Below are positions 1-5,375 of a stretch of DNA of 8,436 nt, piece by piece. Source of the DNA: Bacteroidota bacterium (lineage in GTDB: Bacteria > Bacteroidota > Bacteroidia > Chitinophagales > LD1). The stretch lies in the NCBI GenBank assembly GCA_018267435.1, contig JAFDYM010000490.1:1-8436 (forward strand), in the 5' to 3' direction. The stretch's first letter is position 1. Each line of letters begins with the position of its first letter. The notes under the pieces were generated by a model that saw only the letters and a list, made by a program, of their open reading frames with translations, searched no databases and was not told where the DNA came from. A program made the translations under genes and the position numbers.

Positions 1-1061
1 ATTTTAGCATGTTCTATATCCAACGGCTTATCGAATGCCAGTAGGGTTATGAATATAGACATGATAAAGCCTATACCTGCCAGCAGGCCAATGCCCAGTA
101 TGTGCTTCCATTTTATGCCTTCAGGCAGGGCGCACCAGCCTAACCATACTGTAACAAAGCTAAATACAAATATGCCCAATGGTTTACCTACTACTAGCCC
201 CAGCATTATGCCTATACTGCTTGCGGTTGTTAAGCCTTTATACCACTCAGGCTCCAATACTATGCAGGTATTGGCCAGTGCAAACAAGGGCAATATTATA
301 AATGCTACGGGCTTGTGCAGTATATGTTGAAGAACGTACGAAGCCGTTTTTTTGCCGCCATCTCCAAAGGGTATGGCAAAGGCAAGCAGCACCCCGGTTA
401 TGGTAGCATGTATGCCGCTATGCAGCATAAAGTACCACATACCTACACCGCCTATAAGGTAGGGCCATAGTTGGTGTACTTTTAACCTGTTAAGCACCAG
501 CAGCCCGGCAAAAATACCAAGCGATATTAGCAGGTTGCTAAACACTATGGTATCGGTATAGAATATGGCAATAACCAATATGGCTCCGAGGTCGTCTATT
601 ACAGCCAGGGCAGTAAGCAATACTTTTAGGGCAGGCGGTATTCTATTGCCCACCAATGCCAATATACCTATGGCAAAAGCAATATCGGTAGCCATGGGTA
701 TGCCCGCGCCCGATTGGGTAGATGTACCGAAGTTAAGTAGCATATATAGCCCTGCTGGTACTAGTATGCCACCCAGCGCAGCAAAGGCAGGTAGCGATGC
801 TTGCTTAAGGGTAGATAGTTCGCCAGCGTATATCTCCCGCTCCAGTTCCAAGCCTATTAGCAGAAAGAAGATGGTCATCAAGCCGTCATTTATCCAGTGC
901 GTAGTGCTGTGGCCCGCTACCTGCCAGTTCCACACCTGCATATAGTTTTCTTGTATGCCTGTGTTAGCCAGTACCAGCGATAGCACGGTGCATACTATAA
1001 GTAAAAGGCCGCCTACCTTTTCGCTCTCAAAAAAGCTGGTAAATAGGTCATTTGTTTTCAT
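1..1061 (-). CDS. nhaA: Na+/H+ antiporter NhaA (C-terminus cut by window edge)
   Basis: Inner-membrane antiporter that exchanges cytoplasmic Na+ (or Li+) for external protons, serving pH and sodium homeostasis. I translated the minus strand from ATG at 1061; 353 codons are open to the left edge with no stop. Family landmarks are present. ATDIAFA (about residues 124-130) holds the aspartate equivalent to E. coli D133. AVIDDLGAIL (about 153-162) holds the ion-binding pair equivalent to D163/D164. VGKPLG (about 291-296) holds the lysine equivalent to K300. HSGIHATITG and GIGFIMSIFI also match. Many hydrophobic segments fit the 12-helix NhaA fold. E. coli NhaA is 388 residues, so roughly 35 or more are probably missing. 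The start gives a normal N-terminus (MKTNDLFTSFFES) just before the first membrane segment. It is divergent from the ribosomal operon and functionally unrelated to it. No clear promoter was found upstream. Confidence 0.95.
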   Translation of the reverse strand, partial: MKTNDLFTSFFESEKVGGLLLIVCTVLSLVLANTGIQENYMQVWNWQVAGHSTTHWINDGLMTIFFLLIGLELEREIYAGELSTLKQASLPAFAALGGILVPAGLYMLLNFGTSTQSGAGIPMATDIAFAIGILALVGNRIPPALKVLLTALAVIDDLGAILVIAIFYTDTIVFSNLLISLGIFAGLLVLNRLKVHQLWPYLIGGVGMWYFMLHSGIHATITGVLLAFAIPFGDGGKKTASYVLQHILHKPVAFIILPLFALANTCIVLEPEWYKGLTTASSIGIMLGLVVGKPLGIFVFSFVTVWLGWCALPEGIKWKHILGIGLLAGIGFIMSIFITLLAFDKPLDIEHAK

Positions 1062-1104
1062 AAGCTACACATGTTTATACACTTAGCAAAGCATAAAATT
1101 AAGA

Positions 1105-1124
1105 AAGCCGCTTTAGGGCGGCTT
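1105..1124. terminator. Terminator-like hairpin upstream of nhaA
   Basis: A perfect 7-bp stem (AAGCCGC / GCGGCTT) closes a 6-base loop. On the minus strand the second arm runs into TTCTTAATTTTAT; on the plus strand it runs into ATTTATAAT. Both tails are T-rich but imperfect, so termination could be weak and in either direction. It lies 43 bases upstream of the nhaA start codon, with no gene on either side that obviously needs terminating. It may insulate nhaA from antisense transcription, lie in the nhaA leader, or be left over from a rearrangement. Confidence 0.45.
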
Positions 1125-1127
1125 ATT

Positions 1128-1301
1128 TATAATATAATGTCAGTTACTAGCAGATATAACTAAACTGCTTTTTGTATCTAGTCATAGTGTTAATGCTCGT
1201 TATAGCTTTGCTAATAGGTATATACAAAAAAATCTTTAATGGAATAGGTCTAACGCCCAGGTGCACGCGTTCGTTCACTCAACCATACTATAATATAATG
1301 T
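1128..1301. repeat. 13-base AT-rich direct repeat pair
   Basis: TATAATATAATGT occurs at 1128-1140 and again at 1289-1301, 161 bases apart. The second copy also lies in a short dyad, CATAC (1284-1288) facing GTATG (1300-1304). Sequence this AT-rich can repeat by chance, so function is uncertain. Confidence 0.35.
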
Positions 1302-1445
1302 ATGTGGTTATTATATGGCCTTACCTCGGTTTTTGGCTTAATTTGCCGTATAATTGCGCCCCTGTTGGGTTTTTCAAATCTGCCTGTTCTTTGTGTTACA
1401 GCTAATATGCACAGCTAAAAAAGCAACATCTGCACATAAATGCAA

Positions 1446-1460
1446 TGTCACCTTTTTTTC
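1446..1460 (+). repeat. 15-base direct repeat, copy 1
   Basis: TGTCACCTTTTTTTC, identical to the copy at 1545-1559 and offset by 99 bases. The flanks are not obviously similar, so it looks like a discrete motif rather than part of a larger duplication. Confidence 0.6.
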
Positions 1461-1544
1461 GGCCAGAAAGTGGGTATTAAAAGTTCATACAGTTGATTAT
1501 CAATAGAATAAGAATTGTTAAAATTTATTTTTGACGTGTTTTAC

Positions 1545-1559
1545 TGTCACCTTTTTTTC
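1545..1559 (+). repeat. 15-base direct repeat, copy 2
   Basis: Second perfect copy of TGTCACCTTTTTTTC. It ends 39 bases before the -33 box of the rplE promoter, so it could act as an upstream element or regulator site for that operon. That role is inferred from position only. Confidence 0.6.
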
Positions 1560-1598
1560 CGCTTCCCCACTATTTTTAAAACTATTTGTCCCCAACAG

Positions 1599-1629
1599 TT
1601 TGGAATTGTAGTACTAAATGCTACTTTTG
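1599..1629 (+). promoter_or_regulatory. Bacteroidota-type promoter of the rplE operon
   Basis: A -33 box TTTG (1599-1602) is followed by a 19-base spacer and a -7 box TACTTTTG (1622-1629), an exact match to the TAnnTTTG form used by the Bacteroidota housekeeping sigma factor. Transcription would begin around 1633-1637, giving a leader of about 45 bases before the rplE ATG. The box-to-box spacing is identical to that of the infA promoter at 7624-7654. AT-rich DNA upstream (about 1571-1586) could serve as an UP-like element. Confidence 0.8.
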
Positions 1630-1646
1630 CCGTCCATTTTAAAGCT

Positions 1647-1664
1647 GCACGGTTGGGATCGTGC
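1647..1664 (+). promoter_or_regulatory. Small hairpin in the rplE mRNA leader
   Basis: GCACG (1647-1651) pairs perfectly with CGTGC (1660-1664) around an 8-base loop that may be tightened by a G-U pair. It ends 14 bases before the rplE ATG and is followed by an A-rich stretch rather than a U-tract, so it is not a terminator. In E. coli, ribosomal protein S8 represses the spc operon by binding mRNA at the rplX-rplE junction, so a structured element just before rplE is a candidate feedback site. I could not match its sequence to the S8 binding core. Confidence 0.35.
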
Positions 1665-1678
1665 GAAAAACATTTATA

Positions 1679-2254
1679 ATGAGCAACACAAAATATACTC
1701 CGCGCCTTAAGGAGCGCTATAAGTCTGAAATTGTATCTGCCCTTAAAGAGAAGTTTAACTATACTTCGGTAATGCAGGTACCACGTCTTACAAAAATCTG
1801 TTTAAACCAAGGTGTTAACGGCGCTACTTCTGACAAGAAGTTGGTTGATACTGCAGTTGTGGAAATGACAGCAATAGCTGGCCAAAAGGCTGTAGCTGCT
1901 AAGTCTCGCAAGGCGATATCTAACTTCAAATTGCGCGAAAACATGCCGATTGCTACCCGCGTAACCCTACGCGACGACCGCATGTTCGAATTCCTTGACA
2001 GGTTAATCGCCGTATCACTTCCACGTGTACGCGACTTTAAAGGTATCAACAACAAAGGTTTCGACGGTATGGGCAACTATACCCTAGGTATAAAAGAGCA
2101 GATCATATTCCCAGAAATGGAAATAGACAAGGTAACTAAGATAAACGGTATGGATATAACGTTTGTTACCACTGCTAAAACCGATGAAGAAGCATATGCT
2201 TTATTGGAAGCACTAGGTATGCCTTTCAAAAAAGATACTAAGACACAACAATAA
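1679..2254 (+). CDS. rplE: 50S ribosomal protein L5
   Basis: Large-subunit protein of the central protuberance; it binds 5S rRNA, helps attach it to 23S rRNA and contacts P-site tRNA. The 191 residues align over the family's full length. They include SVMQVPRLTKICLNQGV (about 30-46), the SRKAISNFKLRENMPI segment (76-91) that contacts RNA, the RVRDFKGI stretch (116-123), GNYTLGIKEQIIFPE (132-146), and a C-terminal TDEEAYALLEALGMPF helix. The reading frame is also open from a GTG at 1661. The ATG at 1679 is preferred because it gives the normal family N-terminus (MSNTKYTPRLKERY), and the GTG lies inside the leader hairpin. There is no Shine-Dalgarno; AAAAACATTTATA precedes the start. It is the first gene of this operon, which is unusual: rplX normally comes directly before it. 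Confidence 0.97.
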   Translation: MSNTKYTPRLKERYKSEIVSALKEKFNYTSVMQVPRLTKICLNQGVNGATSDKKLVDTAVVEMTAIAGQKAVAAKSRKAISNFKLRENMPIATRVTLRDDRMFEFLDRLIAVSLPRVRDFKGINNKGFDGMGNYTLGIKEQIIFPEMEIDKVTKINGMDITFVTTAKTDEEAYALLEALGMPFKKDTKTQQ

Positions 2255-2276
2255 TAACACTGAAATAACAGTATAA

Positions 2277-2546
2277 ATGGCAAAGAAATCAGTAGAAGCG
2301 CGTCAGCGTAAAAGGGAAAAGTTGGTAGCTAAATTGGCTGACAAGCGCGCAGCTTTGAAAGAAGCAGGCGAGTGGTCTTTACTTGACAAGCTTCCTAAAA
2401 ATTCATCAAAAGTAAGGTTGCGCAACCGTTGCCAACTTACTGGCCGCCCACGCGGTTTCATCCGCCAGTTTGGTATATGCCGCGTTAGGTTCCGCGACCT
2501 AGCCAGCGAAGGTAAAATACCTGGTGTAACTAAAGCTTCTTGGTAG
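2277..2546 (+). CDS. rpsN: 30S ribosomal protein S14, zinc-independent long form
   Basis: Small-subunit head protein, a late assembler contacting 16S rRNA near S3, S10 and S19. At 89 residues it is the long (C-minus) form. The two CxxC zinc-binding pairs of the short form (about 61 residues) are absent; only single cysteines remain at 52 and 68. The conserved RCQLTGRPRGFIRQFGICRVRFR core (about 51-73) and the C-terminal GVTKASW are present, and the basic N-terminal extension (1-30) is typical of the long form. The start is the ATG 22 bases after rplE, preceded by AT-rich sequence without a Shine-Dalgarno. Confidence 0.97.
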   Translation: MAKKSVEARQRKREKLVAKLADKRAALKEAGEWSLLDKLPKNSSKVRLRNRCQLTGRPRGFIRQFGICRVRFRDLASEGKIPGVTKASW

Positions 2547-2601
2547 TATTTACCCTGCAGCAAGCAATTAATAATTAAGACGAAAAGAAAAAAAGAATAC
2601 A

Positions 2602-3006
2602 ATGGTAATCGATCCAATAGCAGACTATCTGACACGAATCAGAAATGCTCAGCAGGCTGGCCACCGCTTTGTTGAAATACCTGCAAGTAAGGTAAAGAAA
2701 AGAATCACTGAGATTCTTTACGACAAAGGCTACATACTTAAGTACAAGTTTGATGCAGAAGGTTTTGGCGGTCAAGGTGTTATAAAAGTGGCTTTGAAGT
2801 ACGATGCTGCTACTAAAACACCGGTAATAAAAAGCTTGAAGCGTGTATCTACGCCAGGTTTGCGTCAGTACCGCGGTGCTGGTGAATTGCCTCGTGTATT
2901 GAGCGGTTTGGGTATAGCTATTATATCTACCAGCAAAGGTTTGATGACCGATAAAGAAGCTCGCACACAAGGTGTAGGCGGCGAGGTTATCTGCGAAGTA
3001 TTCTAG
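2602..3006 (+). CDS. rpsH: 30S ribosomal protein S8
   Basis: Primary 16S rRNA-binding protein of the central domain, needed to nucleate 30S assembly. In E. coli it also represses translation of the spc operon. The 134 residues cover the whole family. The N-terminal domain begins DPIADYLTRIRNA (4-16) and contains IPASKVKKRITEIL (26-39). The C-terminal RNA-binding domain contains RVSTPGLRQY (81-90), the signature GLGIAIISTSKGLMTD (102-117) and GGEVICEVF at the end. The start is an ATG 55 bases after rpsN, behind an almost pure-purine stretch (about 2580-2597) in place of a Shine-Dalgarno. Confidence 0.98.
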   Translation: MVIDPIADYLTRIRNAQQAGHRFVEIPASKVKKRITEILYDKGYILKYKFDAEGFGGQGVIKVALKYDAATKTPVIKSLKRVSTPGLRQYRGAGELPRVLSGLGIAIISTSKGLMTDKEARTQGVGGEVICEVF

Positions 3007-3044
3007 TATCAAGTTCTAATAACGAAGTTTAAAAAAGTAAAGAT

Positions 3045-3602
3045 ATGTCACGTATAGGTAAAGCCCCGATAACACTGCCAAAAGGCGTAAGTGTTGAAGT
3101 GTCGAAAGGCAACGTGGTGAAAGTGAAAGGCCCTAAAGGCGAATTGTTTCAGGCAGTAGACCAAGATATAACCGTAACGGTTGAAGATGGTACACTAACT
3201 GTAACCCGCCCTACCGACCAGAACAGGCACAAAGCATTGCACGGTACTTACCGTTCATTGTTGAACAACATGGTAAAAGGTGTAAGCGAAGGCTACACTA
3301 CCGTACTTGAACTAGTGGGTGTGGGTTACCGTGCCGAAGCTACCAAGAACGTACTTACCTTGAACGTAGGTTACTCTCACCCTGTAGTAGTATTGCTACC
3401 AGAAGAGATAACAATAACTACAAAACAAGACAAAGGTCAGAACCCGATGATAACCATGCAGTGCAACGATAAGGAACTTATGGGCCTTGTAGCTAGCAAA
3501 ATAAAGGCTATCCGCAAATCTGAACCATACAAAGGTAAAGGTATTAAGGTGGCTGGTACTGTACTACGCCGCAAAGCTGGTAAGAGCGCAGCTAAAAAAT
3601 AA
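3045..3602 (+). CDS. rplF: 50S ribosomal protein L6
   Basis: Large-subunit protein near the factor-binding site and sarcin-ricin loop region of 23S rRNA. The 185 residues show the two repeated L6 folds. The N-terminal half begins MSRIGKAPITLPKGVSVEV and contains KVKGPKGEL (26-34). The C-terminal half contains LELVGVGYRAE (88-98), NVGYSHPV (107-114) and the family signature SEPYKGKGIK (159-168). A lysine-rich tail ends the protein. The start is an ATG 38 bases after rpsH behind AAAAAAGTAAAGAT; I see no Shine-Dalgarno pairing. The stop lies 11 bases before the strong hairpin at 3614-3635. Confidence 0.98.
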   Translation: MSRIGKAPITLPKGVSVEVSKGNVVKVKGPKGELFQAVDQDITVTVEDGTLTVTRPTDQNRHKALHGTYRSLLNNMVKGVSEGYTTVLELVGVGYRAEATKNVLTLNVGYSHPVVVLLPEEITITTKQDKGQNPMITMQCNDKELMGLVASKIKAIRKSEPYKGKGIKVAGTVLRRKAGKSAAKK

Positions 3603-3613
3603 TAGGTAAATAA

Positions 3614-3635
3614 GGTTGCCTGGAAACAGGCAACC
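3614..3635 (+). promoter_or_regulatory. GAAA-tetraloop hairpin between rplF and rplR
   Basis: A perfect 9-bp stem, GGTTGCCTG (3614-3622) with CAGGCAACC (3627-3635), closes a GAAA loop of the stable GNRA class. It sits in the largest spacer among the ribosomal protein genes here (88 bases). The bases after it (CAAACTACCG) contain no U-tract, so it should not terminate by itself. Possible roles are protection of the upstream mRNA end, an RNase processing site, or a protein-binding site; none is shown by the sequence. Confidence 0.75.
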
Positions 3636-3690
3636 CAAACTACCGAACAGGAAAAAATTATAATCATCATCTTAATAAAAAATTGGTAAG

Positions 3691-4044
3691 ATGGCCTTTA
3701 GTAAAGAAGCAAGAAGAGCAAAAATTCAAAGCAGGGTACGTGGTAAAGTAAACGGTACTGCCGAGCGCCCTCGTTTGAGTGTATTTCGTAGCAATAAAGA
3801 AATGTATGCACAGCTAATAAACGACACCGATGGTGTAACTATAGCAGCTGCCAGCACACGCGATAAAGATTTTACCCGCACCGGCAACAAAACCGAGCAA
3901 AGCAAAGCTGTAGGCCAAGCTATAGCTAAAAAAGCTGCTGAAAAAGGTATACAAACTGTAGTATTCGACCGCGCAGGTTTCCTATACCACGGCCGTATAC
4001 AAGCAATAGCTGAAGGTGCACGCGAAGGCGGTTTAAAATTCTAA
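3691..4044 (+). CDS. rplR: 50S ribosomal protein L18
   Basis: Binds 5S rRNA together with L5 and helps dock it into the central protuberance. The 117 residues match the bacterial family length. A basic N-terminus (ARRAKIQSRVRGKV, 7-20) is followed by ERPRLSVFRSNKEMYAQLI (25-43), AAASTRDKDF (52-61), a GQAIAKKAAEKGI helix (75-87), and the highly conserved FDRAGFLYHGRIQAIAEGAREGG (92-114). The start is the ATG at 3691, 88 bases after rplF and 55 bases beyond the GAAA hairpin. It is next to rpsE as in the standard spc order. Confidence 0.98.
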   Translation: MAFSKEARRAKIQSRVRGKVNGTAERPRLSVFRSNKEMYAQLINDTDGVTIAAASTRDKDFTRTGNKTEQSKAVGQAIAKKAAEKGIQTVVFDRAGFLYHGRIQAIAEGAREGGLKF

Positions 4045-4072
4045 TTGATTCAAACTATTTTAAGATAAAGCA

Positions 4073-4591
4073 ATGGCAAAATTGAATGTTCAAAAGCTCA
4101 AGGCGAGCGAACTGGAATTGAAAGAGAAAGTGGTAAACATCCGCCGTGTTACCAAAGTAACTAAAGGTGGTCGTACCTTCTCATTCTCAGCTACAGTGGT
4201 AATAGGCAACGGCAACGGTATAGTTGGCGAAGGCTTGGGTAAGGCAAGGGAAGTACAAGAAGCTATCCAAAAGGCGATAGACGACGCTAAGAAAAACCTT
4301 GTAAGCGTACCTGTATTTAAAGGTACTATCCCTCACGTACAGTTCGGCAAGTTTGGTGCTGCCAAAGTTATGCTTCGTCCTGCATCGCAAGGTACTGGTG
4401 TTATAGCCGGTGGTTCTATGCGTTCGGTATTGGAGAGCGTGGGTATAAAAGACGTATTGGCTAAGAGCCAAGGCGGCGCTAACCCTGCTAACGTTATAAA
4501 GGCTACCCTTGATGCGCTTAGCAAACTACGCGACCCTTACACCATAAGCAAGAACCGTGGTGTAGCTATGGATAAAGTATTTAAAGGATAA
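4073..4591 (+). CDS. rpsE: 30S ribosomal protein S5
   Basis: Small-subunit protein at the mRNA entry tunnel, involved in decoding accuracy and mRNA unwinding with S3 and S4. At 172 residues it has the N-terminal double-stranded-RNA-binding-like domain, with VVNIRRVTKVTKGGRTFSFS (20-39) and GNGNGIVGEGLGKAREV (45-61). The C-terminal domain has VPVFKGTIPH (79-88), FGAAKVMLRPASQGTGVIAG (94-113), and GGANPANVIKATLDAL (134-149). The start is an ATG 28 bases after rplR, behind AAGATAAAGCA. Confidence 0.98.
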   Translation: MAKLNVQKLKASELELKEKVVNIRRVTKVTKGGRTFSFSATVVIGNGNGIVGEGLGKAREVQEAIQKAIDDAKKNLVSVPVFKGTIPHVQFGKFGAAKVMLRPASQGTGVIAGGSMRSVLESVGIKDVLAKSQGGANPANVIKATLDALSKLRDPYTISKNRGVAMDKVFKG

Positions 4592-4598
4592 TAAACCG

Positions 4599-4621
4599 GG
4601 TACTGGATATTTTCAGTTACC
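4599..4621 (+). promoter_or_regulatory. Imperfect hairpin between rpsE and rpmD
   Basis: GGTACTG (4599-4605) can pair with CAGTTACC (4614-4621) if one T is bulged, around an 8-base AT-rich loop. It has no U-tract and is weaker than the other hairpins in this cluster. It may be incidental. Confidence 0.3.
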
Positions 4622-4636
4622 ACAACAATAAAAGTT

Positions 4637-4816
4637 ATGGCAAAGGTTAGAGTAACAAAGGTAAAAAGCACCATAGAAAAAGACGAGCGTCAAAAAAGGA
4701 CGATGCAGGCTTTGGGCTTAAACAAAATAGGTGCTACCAACGAGTTGGAATTGAACCCAGCAGTTGAAGGCATGTTGAAAAAGGTACACCACCTAGTAAA
4801 AGTAGAAAACATATAG
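4637..4816 (+). CDS. rpmD: 50S ribosomal protein L30
   Basis: Small large-subunit protein contacting 23S rRNA domain II. I translated this 59-residue frame directly: it begins MAKVRVTKVKSTIEKDERQK, continues with RTMQALGLNKIGATNEL (21-37) and ends VHHLVKVENI before TAG. The K-S-x-I start, the RTMQALGLxKIG motif and the V-x-H-L-V-x-V end are diagnostic of L30, and the length is the usual 58-60. It sits between rpsE and rplO, exactly where spc clusters place it. The ATG lies 45 bases after rpsE. Confidence 0.96.
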   Translation: MAKVRVTKVKSTIEKDERQKRTMQALGLNKIGATNELELNPAVEGMLKKVHHLVKVENI

Positions 4817-4860
4817 TAGTAAGCATAAGCTGCTGCAATAACCAATAAAATCATTGTAAG

Positions 4861-5310
4861 ATGCAATTGAATAGTTTAAAACCTGCTGCTGGTTCACTAG
4901 GCAGGAAAAAAAGGAAAGGTAGGGGACAAGGTTCAACCGATGGTGGTACTGCCGCAAGGGGTCACAAAGGTGCTAAGTCTCGCTCAGGCTACAAGCAAAA
5001 GCTTGGCTTTGAAGGTGGTCAAATGCCTTTGCAGCGCCGTATGCCTAAGGTAGGTTTCAAAAACTTCAACCGTGTTGAGTATGTTGGCCTTAACCTTAGC
5101 AAAATCCAACACATATTGGATAACCACGGTTTAGCTGAGATAACAGTAGAAAACCTACGCGATGGTGGTTTGCTAGGCAAAAGGGAACTTGTAAAAGTAC
5201 TTGGTGCCGGTGAACTAACTACCAAAGTAAATGTGAGTGTACATGCCATAAGCGAGACGGCGAAAGCAAAAATCGAAGGTCTTGGTGGTACTGTAACTAT
5301 AGTGAAGTAA
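4861..5310 (+). CDS. rplO: 50S ribosomal protein L15
   Basis: Large-subunit protein that threads a long basic extension into 23S rRNA and joins late in 50S assembly. The 149 residues show the glycine- and lysine-rich N-terminal extension (LGRKKRKGRGQGSTDGGTAA, 13-32, then RGHKGAKSRSGY, 33-44), the LGFEGGQMPLQRRMPKVGF segment (48-66), and a C-terminal globular domain with VKVLGAGELT (111-120) and the final GLGGTVTIV. The start is an ATG 44 bases after rpmD. The gene is followed 24 bases later by a terminator-like hairpin separating it from secY. Confidence 0.98.
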   Translation: MQLNSLKPAAGSLGRKKRKGRGQGSTDGGTAARGHKGAKSRSGYKQKLGFEGGQMPLQRRMPKVGFKNFNRVEYVGLNLSKIQHILDNHGLAEITVENLRDGGLLGKRELVKVLGAGELTTKVNVSVHAISETAKAKIEGLGGTVTIVK

Positions 5311-5334
5311 ACCTGACGAAACATTATAAAATAG

Positions 5335-5360
5335 AGGATACCGATAAGGTATCCTTTTTC
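5335..5360 (+). terminator. Intrinsic terminator or attenuator between rplO and secY
   Basis: AGGATACC (5335-5342) pairs perfectly with GGTATCCT (5348-5355) around GATAA. The second arm continues into TTTTC, giving a run of five T from 5355. This is the standard form of a rho-independent terminator. No TTTG/TAnnTTTG promoter is visible in the 16 bases between it and the secY start, so secY probably depends on partial read-through. Confidence 0.7.
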
Positions 5361-5375
5361 ACATAGAAAAACACT

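Larger units (their letters stand above)
1062..1598. other. Gene-poor divergent intergenic region
   Basis: This AT-rich stretch lies between the divergent nhaA and rplE starts. No open frame in it looks like a protein; the longest plus-strand frame (1172-1405) starts at TTG and resembles nothing I know. It holds a terminator-like hairpin (1105-1124), a 13-base direct repeat (1128-1140 and 1289-1301), and a 15-base direct repeat (1446-1460 and 1545-1559). It also has isolated TAnnTTTG boxes at 1203-1210 and 1526-1533, neither with a TTTG at the right distance. A small RNA cannot be excluded, but nothing in the sequence demonstrates one. Confidence 0.7.

Noticed and set aside
49..945. Plus-strand open frames opposite nhaA
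   Set aside because: The minus strand reads as an unbroken, well-conserved NhaA through the same DNA, so these are antisense shadows.
1087..1095. Possible nhaA promoter on the minus strand (TATGCTTTG)
   Set aside because: The spacing inside the box is one base too long and no -33 TTTG is found at the right distance.
1203..1210. TAGCTTTG, a perfect -7 box on the plus strand
   Set aside because: The nearest upstream TTTG (1171-1174) is 28 bases away, too far, and no gene follows.
1240..1285. tRNA-like fragment (GCGTTCGTTC then ending ACCA)
   Set aside because: The T-loop consensus is not met, the flanking bases do not pair as a T-stem, and no acceptor or anticodon arm can be drawn.
1172..1405. 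77-codon plus-strand frame in the intergenic region
   Set aside because: It begins with TTG, has no recognisable domain, and the composition (early hydrophobic stretch, then irregular) looks like translated AT-rich spacer.
1526..1533. TATTTTTG, a perfect -7 box that might be a second rplE promoter
   Set aside because: No TTTG lies 17-23 bases upstream. It could be a weak tandem promoter, but the one at 1599-1629 is clearly better.
1661..1678. Upstream GTG start for rplE
   Set aside because: It would add six residues (MRKTFI) not expected for L5, and it lies inside the leader hairpin. ATG at 1679 fits the family.
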